Assembly: GCF_014171575.1 (NCBI RefSeq)
Contig: NZ_CP050453.1
Coordinates: 3,658,001 to 3,722,000 of the forward strand
Source: Microbacterium sp. Se63.02b
GTDB taxonomy: Bacteria > Actinomycetota > Actinomycetes > Actinomycetales > Microbacteriaceae
Direction: 5' to 3'
Length of the DNA stretch: 64,000 bases
Shown one piece after another: positions 38,294 to 49,542 of this stretch. The position numbers and the translations under genes were made by a program. The notes under the pieces were generated by a model. It did not search any database. It worked only from the letters and a program-made list of their open reading frames with translations, and was not told the origin of the DNA. Position 1 is the first letter of the stretch; each line of letters starts with the position of its first letter.

Positions 38294-39733
38294 GTGGGTG
38301 CGAACGACGAGAGAGCCAGGAAGCGCCTCTCCCGCACCCCGCCGAAGTGGGCGATCGTCGCCGTCCTGGCCTTCGCCGGACTGTGCTCCTCGTTCATGTT
38401 CACTCTCGTCGTGCCGCTGCAGGCCGAACTGCCGCAGCTGCTGAACGCCTCGCGCGAAGACACCAGCTGGGTCGTCACGGTCACCCTGCTGGTCGCCGCC
38501 GTCGCCACCCCGATCTCGGGACGCCTCGGCGACATGTACGGCAAGAGGCGCGTCGTGATCGCGTTGCTGACCATCCTCATCCTCGGCTCCGTGATCGCGG
38601 CAGTGTCCGGCTCCATCGTCGGCGTGATCATCGGACGCGCACTGCAGGGAGCCGTGACGGGTGTCGTCCCGCTCGGCATCGCGATCATGCGCGACGTGCT
38701 GCCGCCGGAGCGTCTCGGCACCGCTGTCGCCCTGATGAGCGCGACCATGGGCGTCGGCGGTGCGATCGGGATGCCGGTGGCGGCGCTGCTCGCCCAGAAC
38801 GCCGACTGGCACATGCTGTTCTGGCTCGCCGCCGCGCTCGGTGTCGTCGGGCTCCTTGCTGGTGCTCGCCGTGATCCCGGAGGATGTGCTGCGCTCCCCG
38901 GCCGCCTCGACGTGCTCGGCGCCATCGGTCTCGCGATCGGCCTCACCGGCATCCTGCTCTTCGTCTCCCGCGGCGCCGAGTGGGGATGGACGGCGCCGCT
39001 CACCCTCGTCTGCATCATCGGTGGAGTCGCGGTGCTCCTGCTGTGGGGTTGGTACCAGCTCCGCACGAAGGACCCGCTGCTCGACCTGCGTGTGGCGGCT
39101 CGACCCGCGGTGCTCTTCACGAACATCGCAGCGATCGGAATGGGCTTCGCCCTGTTCGCCTCGAACGTGACCTTCCCGCAGATGCTCGAGATGCCCGCGG
39201 TCGGCGGTGCCGGATTCGGGCTCGACATGGTCGCGGCATCCCTCGTGATCATGCCGGCTGGCCTGGTGATGATGGTCATCTCGCCGCTCTCCGGATGGCT
39301 TGAGCGCACGGTGGGCCCGCGCCCGCTGTTCACGGTCGGCGCCGCCGCGATCGTGCTCGCGTACGTCTTCGTGCTGCTGTGGTCTTCCGAGGTGTGGCAC
39401 ATCTTCGTCGCCAACATCTTCATCGGGGTCGGCATCGGCTTCACGTTCGCCGCCATGCCGATGATCATCATGCGCTCGGTCCCCGCGAACGAGACGGGCG
39501 CCTCGAACGGGCTCAACGCGCTGTTCCGCTCGGTCGGCACCTCGAGCGCCTCGGCCGTCATGGGCGGGATCCTCGCCGCGATGAGCGTCGAGGTCGGCGG
39601 TGTCGCTGTGCCCACCCGCGCGGCCTTCGAGGTGTGCTTCTGGCTTGCGATCGCTGCAGGCATCATCGCCGTGGTGCTGTCGCTGTTCATCCCGAAGCAA
39701 CGCAGCTCCGAGCAGCACCCCTCCCTGCCCTGA
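38294..39733 (+). CDS. MFS transporter, DHA2 type (two compensating frameshifts)
   Basis: This 479-residue major facilitator has about 14 hydrophobic segments. Motif A-like GRLGDMYGKRRV and motif C-like GIAIMRDVLPPERLGTAVALMSATMGVGGAIG place it with drug:H+ antiporters. The reading stays open, but between about 38855 and 38900 the residues LAGARRDPGGCAAL are foreign. The alternative frame gives LLVLAVIPEDVLR, so two opposite indels probably flank this stretch. GTG 38294 is preceded by TAGCCT six bases upstream. Substrate unknown. Confidence 0.9.
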   Translation: MGANDERARKRLSRTPPKWAIVAVLAFAGLCSSFMFTLVVPLQAELPQLLNASREDTSWVVTVTLLVAAVATPISGRLGDMYGKRRVVIALLTILILGSVIAAVSGSIVGVIIGRALQGAVTGVVPLGIAIMRDVLPPERLGTAVALMSATMGVGGAIGMPVAALLAQNADWHMLFWLAAALGVVGLLAGARRDPGGCAALPGRLDVLGAIGLAIGLTGILLFVSRGAEWGWTAPLTLVCIIGGVAVLLLWGWYQLRTKDPLLDLRVAARPAVLFTNIAAIGMGFALFASNVTFPQMLEMPAVGGAGFGLDMVAASLVIMPAGLVMMVISPLSGWLERTVGPRPLFTVGAAAIVLAYVFVLLWSSEVWHIFVANIFIGVGIGFTFAAMPMIIMRSVPANETGASNGLNALFRSVGTSSASAVMGGILAAMSVEVGGVAVPTRAAFEVCFWLAIAAGIIAVVLSLFIPKQRSSEQHPSLP

Positions 39734-39861
39734 GCCGACCTCGACGGCGTCGCAGATCCGCACCGAGGTCGCAGGTCCGGCGCGAACGACACGGAGGCGG
39801 GAGACGAAAGGCACTCAGCCGGGAATTCCTCACGATCCCGCCCCCGTGGGCTTGCCGGGGT

Positions 39862-40227
39862 TCAGTCGCCGAGGTAGGCCACGGCCTCGATCTCGAACTG
39901 CAGGAACCCGAACCCCATCGCGATGGTCGTCCTCGCGGGACGCGGATGCGCGAAAGTCTGCAGATACAGCTCGTTGTATCTCGGGAGCGCGTCCTCGTCG
40001 CGCACGAAGACGCCGAGGCGCACCAGGGCGCCGCGGTCGGCACCCGCCTCGGCGAGCGCTCGGTCGAGGTTCTCGACCGAGCGTCGGAACTCCTCGTCGA
40101 ACGTGCCGGGGACGAACGCCCCGGTCTCCGGGTCGGTGGACGCCTGCCCCGACACGTAGAGCCAGTCCCCCGCTCGTACGGAGCGGCTGAGCACGCGGTC
40201 GGGGTGGGCCCCGAAGTGGTCGATCAT
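39862..40227 (-). CDS. RidA family enamine/imine deaminase
   Basis: This 121-residue YjgF/RidA protein has VSGQAS near residue 26 and the PARTTI segment holding the arginine that RidA uses to bind the carboxylate of 2-aminoacrylate-type intermediates. It should hydrolyse reactive enamines or imines to keto acids and protect PLP enzymes. The start is ATG 40227, overlapping the DUF4862 stop by four bases. It is the last gene of the operon that also encodes a PLP elimination-type enzyme, the expected source of such intermediates. Confidence 0.9.
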   Translation of the reverse strand: MIDHFGAHPDRVLSRSVRAGDWLYVSGQASTDPETGAFVPGTFDEEFRRSVENLDRALAEAGADRGALVRLGVFVRDEDALPRYNELYLQTFAHPRPARTTIAMGFGFLQFEIEAVAYLGD

Positions 40228-41185
40228 CTCTTCTCCATCCCAGCGCGGATCGCGCCGATCGCCCTTGTCAGGGGTGCGAGTCTGCGCTCGAACTCCACGG
40301 AATCCTCGGGGTCCTGCACCTTGGCGCCGAGGAACAGCATCCGATCCCAGGACGCCGCGTCGATCTCGGCGAGCGTCATCCCCACGCCGCCGCCATCCAG
40401 CAGAGATGCCGGGTCGTCGGACCGGAGCGGGTTGTGAAGGTCGTCCCAGGCCGCGCCGAGCGGCCCCGCCGTCGACGGCGCCCCGGAGAACATCAGCCCG
40501 GACAGGGTCCCCGCCCGGACGAGGTGCCGGACGTGTTCGACCGGGGTGCGCGCCGAGCGACCCTCGATCGCGGATCGGCCCCAGTTCACGGACTGACCGG
40601 ACACCGCACCCCGTCCTGCGCCTCGTCGACCGCGGCCTGCTCCGCGGCCAAGGACAGGTATCCCTTGATCGGCGCCTGTCCGGCGACGAGGGCGTCGCAG
40701 TGCTCGACGATCAGCGGAGTCCCTTCGGCCGCGTCCGTGAGCTCGCGTAAGGACAGAGCGAGCGCCGACGCATCCGAACTCACGCCGTCGATCGCCCGCG
40801 GCGCCGAGTGAAGCTCGATCGCGCGCACGGCCGTCCTCCCGAGCACGGCGTCGAGGCGCCGCGTCTCAGCGAGAAGCCGCCTGATGTCGTCCACGGCCGC
40901 ATGCCGACCATCCGCATGCTTCGAGGCGAGCCCGTAACGAGGGTCCGTCGTGCTGCCGGCGATGGCCTGGGGAAGAGCGGTGACGACGAGATGCCACCCC
41001 TCGGGAAGCAGCTGCGCGAGATGCTCCGGTCCGCGCGGGTGCAGCGTCCCTCGGAAGAACACCTCGAGGCCGTGCGCGCCCTCGACGGCGGCGAGCGCCT
41101 GGAACCACCTCCGCTCGGATCGCTCGTCGAGCGCGGGCCTTCGCGGCTCGGCGGCGTAGGCGCCGAGTGTGAGTCCGTCGATCAT
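40224..41185 (-). CDS. DUF4862 family protein (one frameshift)
   Basis: The protein has about 320 residues. The N-terminus GLTLGAYAAEP and the C-terminal VNWGRSAIEGRS, GLMFSGAP and SWDRMLFLGAKVQDPE pattern fit DUF4862, a family of unknown function with a probable TIM-barrel layout (strand-ending motifs VEHCDAL, VVTALPQ). One base is missing in the CCCC run 40609-40612; adding it joins VDEAQDG to GAVSGQSVNWGRS. Coupled translation downstream to RidA, and 35 bases after IclR. As part of this operon it is likely an enzyme acting on the imported compound, perhaps an isomerase or aldolase-like step; this is inference. Confidence 0.8.
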
Positions 41186-41219
41186 CCTGATCGTCGTTCC
41201 GCCTCGGCCCGCGCCGTGC

Positions 41220-41990
41220 TCATGCGGGGACCTCGGAGGCCGCGCCGAGATCGCTGTCGGCGAAGGCCGCTGCAGCGCCGATCATCTCGCTCATCCCGCG
41301 GGCGACGGCGGCGGTCTCCGCGACCGAGAGACGACTCGTCGGCGCCGACAGGCTCACGGCCACCGGCAGCGTGGTGCGCGGGACGAGCACAGCAAGGCAG
41401 CGTCCGCCGACCTCGTTCTCCTCGTCGTCGAGCGCATACCCCCGCTCCCTGGTGCGCTCGACTTCCGCCAGGTACTCGGCCTGGTCGACGATCGTGTGCT
41501 CCGTCAGCGCGGGCATGCCCTCCTGGTGCAGGATCGCCCGCACCTGCGCGGTGGTCATCCGCGTGGCGAGGACCTTGCCGAGCGCCGTGGCGTGGATGAA
41601 CTCCCGTTCCGCGGCACGGGGAGCGTTGCGGATCGACGCGCGACTCTCGACGATCTCCAGGTACGCCACCCGCGACCCGTCGAGGAGTCCGAGGTTGATC
41701 GTCTCGCCGAACCGGTCGCGCATGGCGACGAGCTGCGGTCGCAGGCGCCGCGAGAGGGTCTCGAGCCGATCGCCGTTGAGGGAGATCCCCATGCGGTAGT
41801 CGCCACTGTCATCGCGCTCGACGTACCCGCGCTGTTCGAGCGTGCTGAGGTAGCGGAACACCGAACTCTTGGGGAGTTCGGTGGCCTCGGCGAAGTCCAT
41901 GAGGCTGAGTCCGTCGGACGTCGCCTGGACCAGGTCCAGGATGTCGCAGACCCGCTGCACGGAACGGATGGAGTAGTTGGCATCGCTCAT
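41220..41990 (-). CDS. IclR family regulator
   Basis: This 256-residue regulator has an N-terminal winged helix (SVQRVCDILDLVQATSDGLSLMDFAEATELPKSSVFRYLSTL pattern) and a C-terminal IclR effector domain with FIHATALGKVLATRM, ERGYALDDEENEVGGRCLAV and VSLSAP. It lies inside the importer operon, overlapping the deacylase stop by four bases, so it is probably an operon-encoded sensor of the imported compound. It is clearly related to the second IclR protein at 56203. Binding to the GTTTCAT palindromes at 49543-49632 is a reasonable guess. Confidence 0.93.
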   Translation of the reverse strand: MSDANYSIRSVQRVCDILDLVQATSDGLSLMDFAEATELPKSSVFRYLSTLEQRGYVERDDSGDYRMGISLNGDRLETLSRRLRPQLVAMRDRFGETINLGLLDGSRVAYLEIVESRASIRNAPRAAEREFIHATALGKVLATRMTTAQVRAILHQEGMPALTEHTIVDQAEYLAEVERTRERGYALDDEENEVGGRCLAVLVPRTTLPVAVSLSAPTSRLSVAETAAVARGMSEMIGAAAAFADSDLGAASEVPA

Positions 41991-42984
41991 AGTGGGTTCC
42001 TTGTCGTGACGAGGTCGTCGGAGGCGAGACCGAGCACTCCGGGTCGGACGGGCGTCACGCCGACCACCGGCTGACCGGAGACGACGGCGGCCGCGCGCTG
42101 CAATGTGGTGACGATGCCGTCGATCGGGGCGATGACGATCTCCTGCTCCCGCCCGAAGACGTCGATGACGCGACCGACCGGATCGCCACGACGGACGGGG
42201 TCGAGGAGCGCCACGATCCGTTCGAAGAAGCCGTCAGACGTCACCGCGGAGAACGCATCGGTGTCGCCGTCGCCATGCACCCACAGGGCGGGCGCCGGGC
42301 GGGTACGCGGCGGGGTCTCGGCGGCGACCAGCCCGCAGGCTTCGAGCACGGCGCGCACGCCGTCCGTGTAGGCGTCGACGTATCCGCGTTCCAGGACCCC
42401 ACCGAGGGGCGACTCCACATACAGCGCCGGGATCCCCCGTTCCGCCGCGACGGTGAGCGTGCGGCCGGGACCGAGGCGCGGATGCGTCCAGAGCATCGGC
42501 ATCCCGAGCCCGAATGCGAGGCGGACGGACTCGTCCGCAGCGGGGCTGCCGTCGTCGAGGCAGCCGACGAAGAGCGGCATGTCCGCCGCGCTGTTGGAGG
42601 TGTGGAGGTCGACGATCACGTCGGCGTGTGCGAGCACTTCGGACGTGAGCAGGTGCGCCAGCTGCTCCGTCCGACTGCCGTGCACACGGCCGGGGAAGCT
42701 CCGGGCGAGGTTGCCGCCGTCCTCAGGAGAGACTCTCATGTCCGCGCGGCGTGCGGCCTCGTGCGCGACCGGGATCACGGTCAGCCGACCGGCGCACAGG
42801 GTACGGATGGTGTCGGCGACGGCCCCTGCCGCGACGATCCCCCGACTTCATCACCGTGCACGCCGCCGAGCACCACCACGTGCGGGCCGTCTTGGCAGCC
42901 GCGCTGCTCGAATACGTCCACGCCGATGCGCCCGTCGGCGGTCGAGAGCCGCCGCGCCAGCGGATCCGTTCCGTGGTCACTCAT
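41987..42984 (-). CDS. AspA/AstE-type deacylase (succinylglutamate desuccinylase/aspartoacylase family; one frameshift)
   Basis: This zinc carboxypeptidase-like amidohydrolase of about 332 residues removes an acyl group from an N-acyl amino acid or related amine. The first zinc ligands are in GGVHGDE and the third in IVDLHTSN, both as in AstE and DoeB/EutE. The substrate-binding Arg is probably in GNLARSFPGR. One G is missing in the five-base run 42839-42843; restoring it gives GDEVGGIVAAGAVADTIRTLCAG. The start is ATG 42984, overlapping the stop of the PLP enzyme. It is placed between that enzyme and IclR in the importer operon, so an imported N-acyl compound is the likely substrate. Confidence 0.85.
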
Positions 42985-44084
42985 CCGTCTGCCTCTCTGC
43001 GAGCCGTGCGAGCACGCCGGCGACGGCATCCGCGGGGATCACCGGGACCTCGTGCGCGCCGGCGATCCGGCGAAGCGCCTCGACGTCCTTGTATCCGGCG
43101 CCGGTGAGGACCACGGCGACGTGATCGTCGCGACCCACCTTGCCCGAGCGGACGTCGGCGACGACTCCGGCGAGCGCCGTGGCGCCGGCGGGCTCCACGA
43201 GGATGCCGTGCTCCCTGGCGAGCAGTTCCTGCACGTTGCGCACATCGTCGTCGCTCACGGCCGTCGCGTGGCCGCCGGAGGAGAGCACCGCGCGGGATGC
43301 GCCTTCGGCGTCGTACAGGATCGCCATCTGCAGACCGGAGATCGAGGTCTGCACAGGGCCCCGCATGCCGGACAGGTCGCCCCCGAGCGCTGCGGGCAGC
43401 GCCGCCGCCCCTCTGGATGCACTCCGACGACGCGCACGGAGCCGCCCTCCATGGCGAATCCCCTGCCCAGGCCTGTGAGCAGACCACCGCCGCCGACCGG
43501 GGCGTACACCACGGAGAGGTCGGGCACCTCCTCGGCGAGTTCGTATGCGATGGTCTCGACTCCGCTCATCGCCTCGGGCGCGTAGTGGAAGCCGGTCAGC
43601 ATCGGATAGTGCCCGCTCGTGCGCGCGGCTGCGGCGATGGCATCGGCCACGGCTGCCGTCGAGGCGGCATCATGGCCGACCCCCTCGACCCGGTACGCCG
43701 TCCCTCCGGCTGCCGTGATCTCGAGCAGCTTGACCGGCACCGTGTCGGAGAGGGTGAAGAGGACGGCTCGACTCCGGGCCGCGGCGGCGTACGCGGCGGC
43801 TGCGGCTCCTCCGTTTCCCGACGAAGTTCCGACGAGGCCCGCGAGGCCGTCCTGCCGCACGAGTGAGGCGGCGACAGACGCGATCCTGGCTTTGAAGGAT
43901 CCGGTCGGATTGCGGTCCTCGGCCTTCAGGCGCAGCGAGCCGAGGCCGAGCCGTCTCCCAGAGTGTCGCTGAGGTCGAGGAGGGGCGTGTCGCCTTCCCC
44001 GAGCGAGACGATGTGTCGCGGGTCGCGGATCGGCAGGCGGTCGAGGAATCGCCACATGCCCCGGCGCGGGAGGGGAGCGCTCAC
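42977..44084 (-). CDS. PLP-dependent threonine synthase/dehydratase-like enzyme (two frameshifts)
   Basis: This fold-type II PLP enzyme has about 369 residues. The N-terminus IVSLGEGDTPLLDL is threonine-synthase-like. The cofactor lysine is in NPTGSFKAR, the carboxylate-binding loop in GTSSGNGGAAAA, the phosphate glycine loop in VYAPVGGGGLLTG, and a terminal segment VVLTGAGYKD corresponds to the cofactor N1-binding region. Frames break near 43941-43960 and at CCCC 43408-43411; single additions restore it. GTG 44084 overlaps the upstream ATPase stop. Beta-elimination or replacement on a hydroxy- or diamino acid is likely. With the adjacent deacylase it recalls EutB/EutE of hydroxyectoine use, but identity is unproven. 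Confidence 0.83.
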
Positions 44085-44927
44085 GTCGTGACCTCCGTCT
44101 CGCGACGGACGCCTCGGCGCCGCAGGCGGGGATCGGGCACCGGCACGGACGCCAGGAGGCGACGCGTGTAATCGTGTTGAGGGTCGTCGAACACCGACTC
44201 GGTCGGCCCCTGCTCCACGACCTCGCCGAGATACATCACCGCGACGCGATGGGCGATGTGGCGCACCACGGCGAGGTCGTGCGCGATGAAGAGGTAGCTG
44301 AGCCCCAGTTCCGCCTGCAGGTCGGCGAGGAGGTTGATCACCTGCGCCTGGATGGAGACGTCCAGCGCCGAGACCGGCTCATCGAGGATGAGCATCCGCG
44401 GTTCCAGGGCGAGCGCACGTGCGATGCCGACTCGCTGCCGCTGACCGCCGGAGAACTCGTGCGGGTACCTGGAGGCGAACTCCGGGCGCAGCCCGACGAG
44501 GCCGAGCAGTTCGCGCACCCGCGCCCGCCGTGCGTCCCGGTCGCCGACGCCGTGGATCCGCAGGGGCTCCGCGATGATGTCGCCGATCGGCATCCGACTC
44601 GGGAGCGAGGCGTAGGGGTCCTGGAAGACGAACTGCAGCTCTCGGCGCAGCGGGCGCCAGGCCGCGGGGCGCAGCCGGGTGATGTCGCGTCCCTCGAACT
44701 CGATGCGCCCCTGGGTCGGGGCCTCGAACCCCATGATCGTCTTCGCCACGGTGGTCTTGCCCGAGCCGGACTCGCCCACGATCGCCAGGGTCTCACCGGG
44801 TGCGACGTGGAAGGACACGCCCGGACCGCCTTGACGGCTCCGCGCTCGCGTCCGATCAGTCGCTGACGCCCCGGGTACTCCTTGACGAGGTCCTCCACCA
44901 GGAGGATCGGCGTGGTCGTGTCCGCGC

Positions 44928-44931
<4 letters not shown>
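44081..44931 (-). CDS. Peptide-type ABC importer ATPase, DppF-like (one frameshift)
   Basis: This is the second ATPase of the Dpp/Opp-type importer, about 283 residues. It has Walker A GESGSGKTT, signature FSGGQRQR, Walker B MLILDEPVSALD and the C-terminal peptide-importer segment HDYTRRLLASVPVPDP. One base is missing at CCC 44820-44822; adding it gives KAVRGVSFHVAPGE. ATG 44931 overlaps the DppD-like stop, and its own stop overlaps the GTG of the PLP enzyme. Confidence 0.92.
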
Positions 44932-45922
<991 letters not shown>

Positions 45923-45926
<4 letters not shown>

Positions 45927-46818
45927 CGGTGGCTCCTCGGGTCGGAGGCGTCGCGGAGGCCATCGCCGATGAAGTTGACGGCGAGCACGGTGATCGCGAT
46001 CGCGCATCCCGCGGGTATCCACAACCAGGGCATCGATTGGAGGACGGTGAACGACTGCGCTTCGTTGAGCATGTTCCCCCAGCTCGCGGTGGGCGGCGGA
46101 ACGCCGAGTCCGAGGAACGACAGCCCGGCCTCGAGCAGGATCGCCTGCGCCACCAGGATCGTCGCGACCACCGTGAGAGGGGCGATCACCGAGGGGATGA
46201 CATGCCGGACGAGGATGTGCGCGGTGCTCGCGCCGAGTCCGCGCACCGCCCTGATGCTGTCCTGGTCGCGGAGCGAGAGCACGAGTCCACGCACGATGCG
46301 GAACGCTGTCGGCCACTCGAAGAGCCCGACGGCGAGGATCATGGTGGTGATGCTGGGTCCGGTGAACGCCACGATGATGATCACGACGATCAGGGTCGGG
46401 AACGACAGCACCACGTCGGTGATGCGACTGAGCACCGAATCGACCCAGCCGCCGAAGAAGCCGGCGATCGCACCGAGCACGAGTCCGATGACGGTCGCGG
46501 TCAGGGCGACCGTGAGTCCGACCAGCAGCGAGACCCGCCCACCGGCGAGCAGACGCGCGAGCACGTCGCGACCGGCGGAGTCGGTGCCGAGGAGGTGTTC
46601 GGCGTTCGGGGCTGCCGGATCGCCGACGGATCGACGGCGTTCGGATCGAACGGGAGGAGCAGCGGCCCCACGACGGCGGCGAGCACGACGACAAGCAGCA
46701 CGACGGCGCCGACGACGGCGAGACGATGACGGAGGAACCGGCGGAGGGCGAGCCTGCGCGGACTCAGCTCCTGAGGTGCGCCGGACGAGGAGACGGGTGC
46801 TGCGACAGTATCGGTCAT
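45923..46818 (-). CDS. Peptide-type ABC importer permease, DppC-like (one frameshift)
   Basis: This permease of about 298 residues has an N-terminal anchoring helix (LAVVGAVVLLVVVLAAVVGP), the LLGTDSAGRDVLARLLAGGR segment characteristic of DppC/OppC, and five further helices including the EAA-like coupling loop (RGLGASTAHILVRHVIPS). The frame breaks at 46616-46622; one base added gives DPAAPNAEHLLGTDSAGRD. Start ATG 46818, nine bases after the DppB-like gene. Confidence 0.92.
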
Positions 46819-46827
46819 GTCACGGCC

Positions 46828-47787
46828 TCACAATCTGATCCGCGGGTCGATGATCGCGTAGAGGATGTCGGCCACCAGGTTGCACAGCAGCACCAGCAGC
46901 GCGATCATCATCACGAAACCCATCAGGATCGGGTAGTTGCGCGCGAGGATGGCGTCCAGCGCCATACGTCCGACGCCCGGCCAGGAGAACAGCTGCTCGA
47001 TGATCACGGCCCCGGCGAACAGCACCGGGATCTGCAGGGCGACAACCGTGACGAGTGGGATCAGCGCGTTGTGCAGACCATGACGCAGCACGATCCGACC
47101 GCTGCTGAGCCCCTTCGACCTCGCCGTCGTCATGTAGTCCTGACCGAGCACCTCGATCATGCTCGACCGGGCATAGCGCAGGTACGGCCCGGCGAGCATG
47201 AGACCGAGGATGCTGCCGGGCAGCAGCAGGTAGTAAAGCGCATCGAGGAATCCTCCGCCGCCTCCTGGTGACCCCATGCCGGCGGTGGGCAGCCAGCGCA
47301 GGGTGAGTCCGAAGACGAAGATCCCGACCAGCGCGACGAAGAACGGCGGCACCGAGATCATGATCAGGCTGACGAAGCTGAGGCCGTAGTCGGCGATCGT
47401 GTTGCGGCGGAGGGCGGCGATGATGCCCAGCGAGATGCCGACCACCAGGGCGATGACGAGCGCGAAGCTCACGAGCCGCACGGTGGCGCCCAGACGCTCC
47501 GACAGGACGACGGCGACCGGGCGCCCGTCGGTGTAGGAGTAGCCCAGGTTGCCCTGGAGCAGCTCGCCGATCCACCGGACGTACTGCACGGGGAGCGACT
47601 GGGTGAGTCCGAGCTGCTCGCGCAGGCGTTCGAGAGCGGCTTCACGGTCGCCCACGAAGCCGATCGGGTTGAGCATCATCTCCGCCGGATCGCCCGGCAT
47701 CGTGCGCACCAGGATGAAGAGGAGGAGGCTGATGCCGAACAGCACGGCGACGGAGATCAGCAGCCGACGGACGAGGAAAGCCGCCAT
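46828..47787 (-). CDS. Peptide-type ABC importer permease, DppB-like
   Basis: This 319-residue permease has six predicted helices; the N-terminus LLISVAVLFGISLLLFILVRTMPGDP is diagnostic of DppB/OppB. The coupling loop reads RSSMIEVLGQDYMTTARSKGLS. The frame is intact, and ATG 47787 is preceded by GAAAGGG. It follows the binding-protein gene after an 89-base gap that contains a strong hairpin. Confidence 0.95.
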   Translation of the reverse strand: MAAFLVRRLLISVAVLFGISLLLFILVRTMPGDPAEMMLNPIGFVGDREAALERLREQLGLTQSLPVQYVRWIGELLQGNLGYSYTDGRPVAVVLSERLGATVRLVSFALVIALVVGISLGIIAALRRNTIADYGLSFVSLIMISVPPFFVALVGIFVFGLTLRWLPTAGMGSPGGGGGFLDALYYLLLPGSILGLMLAGPYLRYARSSMIEVLGQDYMTTARSKGLSSGRIVLRHGLHNALIPLVTVVALQIPVLFAGAVIIEQLFSWPGVGRMALDAILARNYPILMGFVMMIALLVLLCNLVADILYAIIDPRIRL

Positions 47788-47822
47788 GTGCGCCCTTTCT
47801 TCGGAGTGGGAGGGGATGCGGG

Positions 47823-47861
47823 GATCGGCGCCGCGGGATCATCGAGCCCGAGGCGCCGATC
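47823..47861 (-). terminator. Intercistronic hairpin between binding protein and permease genes
   Basis: GATCGGCGCC (47823-47832) and GGCGCCGATC (47852-47861) are a perfect 10-bp inverted repeat with a short inner CGGG/CCCG helix. Placed right after the binding-protein gene, it may stabilise that mRNA or partly terminate, giving more binding protein than membrane subunits. Confidence 0.7.
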
Positions 47862-47876
47862 GATGGGTGTGTCAGC

Positions 47877-49460
47877 TCACTCGACGGTCCATTCCGCGAT
47901 GTTCCAGAAGGCGTTCGTCGGGAGCGGGTTCACCTTGAACCCCTTGAGCCGCTCGCTGGTCGCCGCCAGCGTGTCAGGCACGTAGAGCGGGAAGATCGGC
48001 AGCTCGGTGTTGATGATGTGCTGCGCGTCGGCATACGCCGCCGCCCGTTCGTCCTGGTCCGTCGTGGCGATGCCCGCGAGCAGTGCGGCGTCGAGGTCGG
48101 GGTTGCAGTATCCGGAGAGGGCGCCGTTGTCGCACAGGAGCCGCACGTTCAAAGCGGCAGGATCGACATTGAACAGTCCGTAGCCCGAGATCAGCAGGTC
48201 GAAGTCGCGGTTCTTGATCGCTTCGCCGAGCGCCGCGTTGTCGTACTGAGTGACCTTGGCGTTCATGCCGATCTCCTGCAGTTGACCGGCGATGATGGTC
48301 AGCGCCTGCTCGCGGTCCTTCGGACCGGGGACGATCTCGAGGCGGACCTCGGTCGCCGGGTCCCAGCCGGCCTCGGCGAGGAGTTCCTTGGCCTTGTCGA
48401 CGTCACGGGTGTAGTGGACCAGATCGTCGGGCACAGCCCAGTCCGGCCCGTGCTGGACGGTGTCGACGACCTCGCCGTACCCGGCGATCACCTGGTCGAC
48501 GAGGGCCTGACGGTCGATGCCATACATGATCGCCTGTCGCACCCGCGGGTCGGACAGCTTGCCCGCGTCCCATGCGTTGTGCAGCGCCATGATGCCGGGG
48601 CCGCCGATCTCGTAGAAGGAGACCCCGGAGAGCTCACGGATGCGATCGGCGTCGGAGGCCGCGACCTGCGAGAAGTCGATCTCACCGGTCTGCAGCTGCG
48701 CCTGAGACGCGTCTGTGGCCATGAACTTCGCGTAGACGTGGTCGAGGCCCAGGTCTTCCCGGTACTCGGGGTTCGGAACGAACTCGACCTCCTCGTCGGT
48801 GACCCACTTCGAGAACAGGTACGGGCCGATTCCGACCTCCGGCTCCCGGAAGGCGGGGTTCGTCGCCAGGTCGGCGACGGGCATCTCGCCGTAGACGTGC
48901 TCCGGGAGCATGAAGTACTGCGGCTCGGCGAAGTCGATGATCTTCGCCGAGTTGGGGTGGGTGAGGGTGAGGGTGACCGTGGTGTCGTCGACGGCCTCGA
49001 TGCCGCTGACGGAGTCGGCCGTGCCTGCCGTGACCTCGGCCGCGCCGACGATGTCGGCGAAGACCCCCGAGATCTGCGATCCCGACTCGGGGTCGGCCAT
49101 CAGGTTGAGCGTGTACACGACGTCGTCGGAGGTGAACGGTTCGCCGTCGCTCCAGTTCACGCCCTCGCGGAGATGGAAGGTCCAGACCGTGGCGTCGTCG
49201 CTGACCTCCCAGCTCTCAGCGAGGCGGGGTTCGAACTGACCCTGGTCGTCGACGCCGACGAGGCTGTCCCAGTGCAGGGTCTGGATCAGCTGGTTTCCGC
49301 CGACCTGAAGGATCAGCGGGCTGAAGGTGCTGGGGGCGTTGTAGAGCTGGATGCTGACATCGCGGGATCCCGTCTCGTTCGGCGTGCTCGGCGATGAACA
49401 GCCGGCCAAGGAGAGCGCGACAACGCCCGCGACGACCGCGAGCAGTGTTCTCTTCTTCAC
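47877..49460 (-). CDS. Peptide-type ABC importer substrate-binding lipoprotein, DppA-like
   Basis: This 527-residue SBP_bac_5 protein has a lipoprotein signal peptide: MKKRTLLAVVAGVVALSLAGCSS, with lipobox LAGC and cysteine near residue 21. It anchors outside the membrane and captures the ligand. Landmarks include ESWEVSDDATVWTFHLREGVNWSDG, GIGPYLFSKW and RQAIMYGIDRQALV. GTG 49460 follows GAAAGG. Its upstream region carries GTTTCAT palindromes, so the importer is probably induced by a regulator of the IclR type. Family members bind peptides, but also opines, sugars and ectoine-like solutes. Confidence 0.95.
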   Translation of the reverse strand: MKKRTLLAVVAGVVALSLAGCSSPSTPNETGSRDVSIQLYNAPSTFSPLILQVGGNQLIQTLHWDSLVGVDDQGQFEPRLAESWEVSDDATVWTFHLREGVNWSDGEPFTSDDVVYTLNLMADPESGSQISGVFADIVGAAEVTAGTADSVSGIEAVDDTTVTLTLTHPNSAKIIDFAEPQYFMLPEHVYGEMPVADLATNPAFREPEVGIGPYLFSKWVTDEEVEFVPNPEYREDLGLDHVYAKFMATDASQAQLQTGEIDFSQVAASDADRIRELSGVSFYEIGGPGIMALHNAWDAGKLSDPRVRQAIMYGIDRQALVDQVIAGYGEVVDTVQHGPDWAVPDDLVHYTRDVDKAKELLAEAGWDPATEVRLEIVPGPKDREQALTIIAGQLQEIGMNAKVTQYDNAALGEAIKNRDFDLLISGYGLFNVDPAALNVRLLCDNGALSGYCNPDLDAALLAGIATTDQDERAAAYADAQHIINTELPIFPLYVPDTLAATSERLKGFKVNPLPTNAFWNIAEWTVE

Positions 49461-49542
49461 AGCGGGTACCTTTCTCGGAATGCGTTTCGGGAGGTGGCTC
49501 CGTGAATCCCGCGAACCGGCGTCTCATCTGTCGGCACTACAG

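Noticed and set aside
36908..39814. A very long minus-strand open frame running through the MFS gene region and beyond the lactate monooxygenase-like gene
   Set aside because: Its upstream two thirds are antisense to the MFS gene, with low-complexity Asp/Arg/His/Gly-rich composition typical of antisense frames in high-GC DNA. Only the downstream part matches a real protein.
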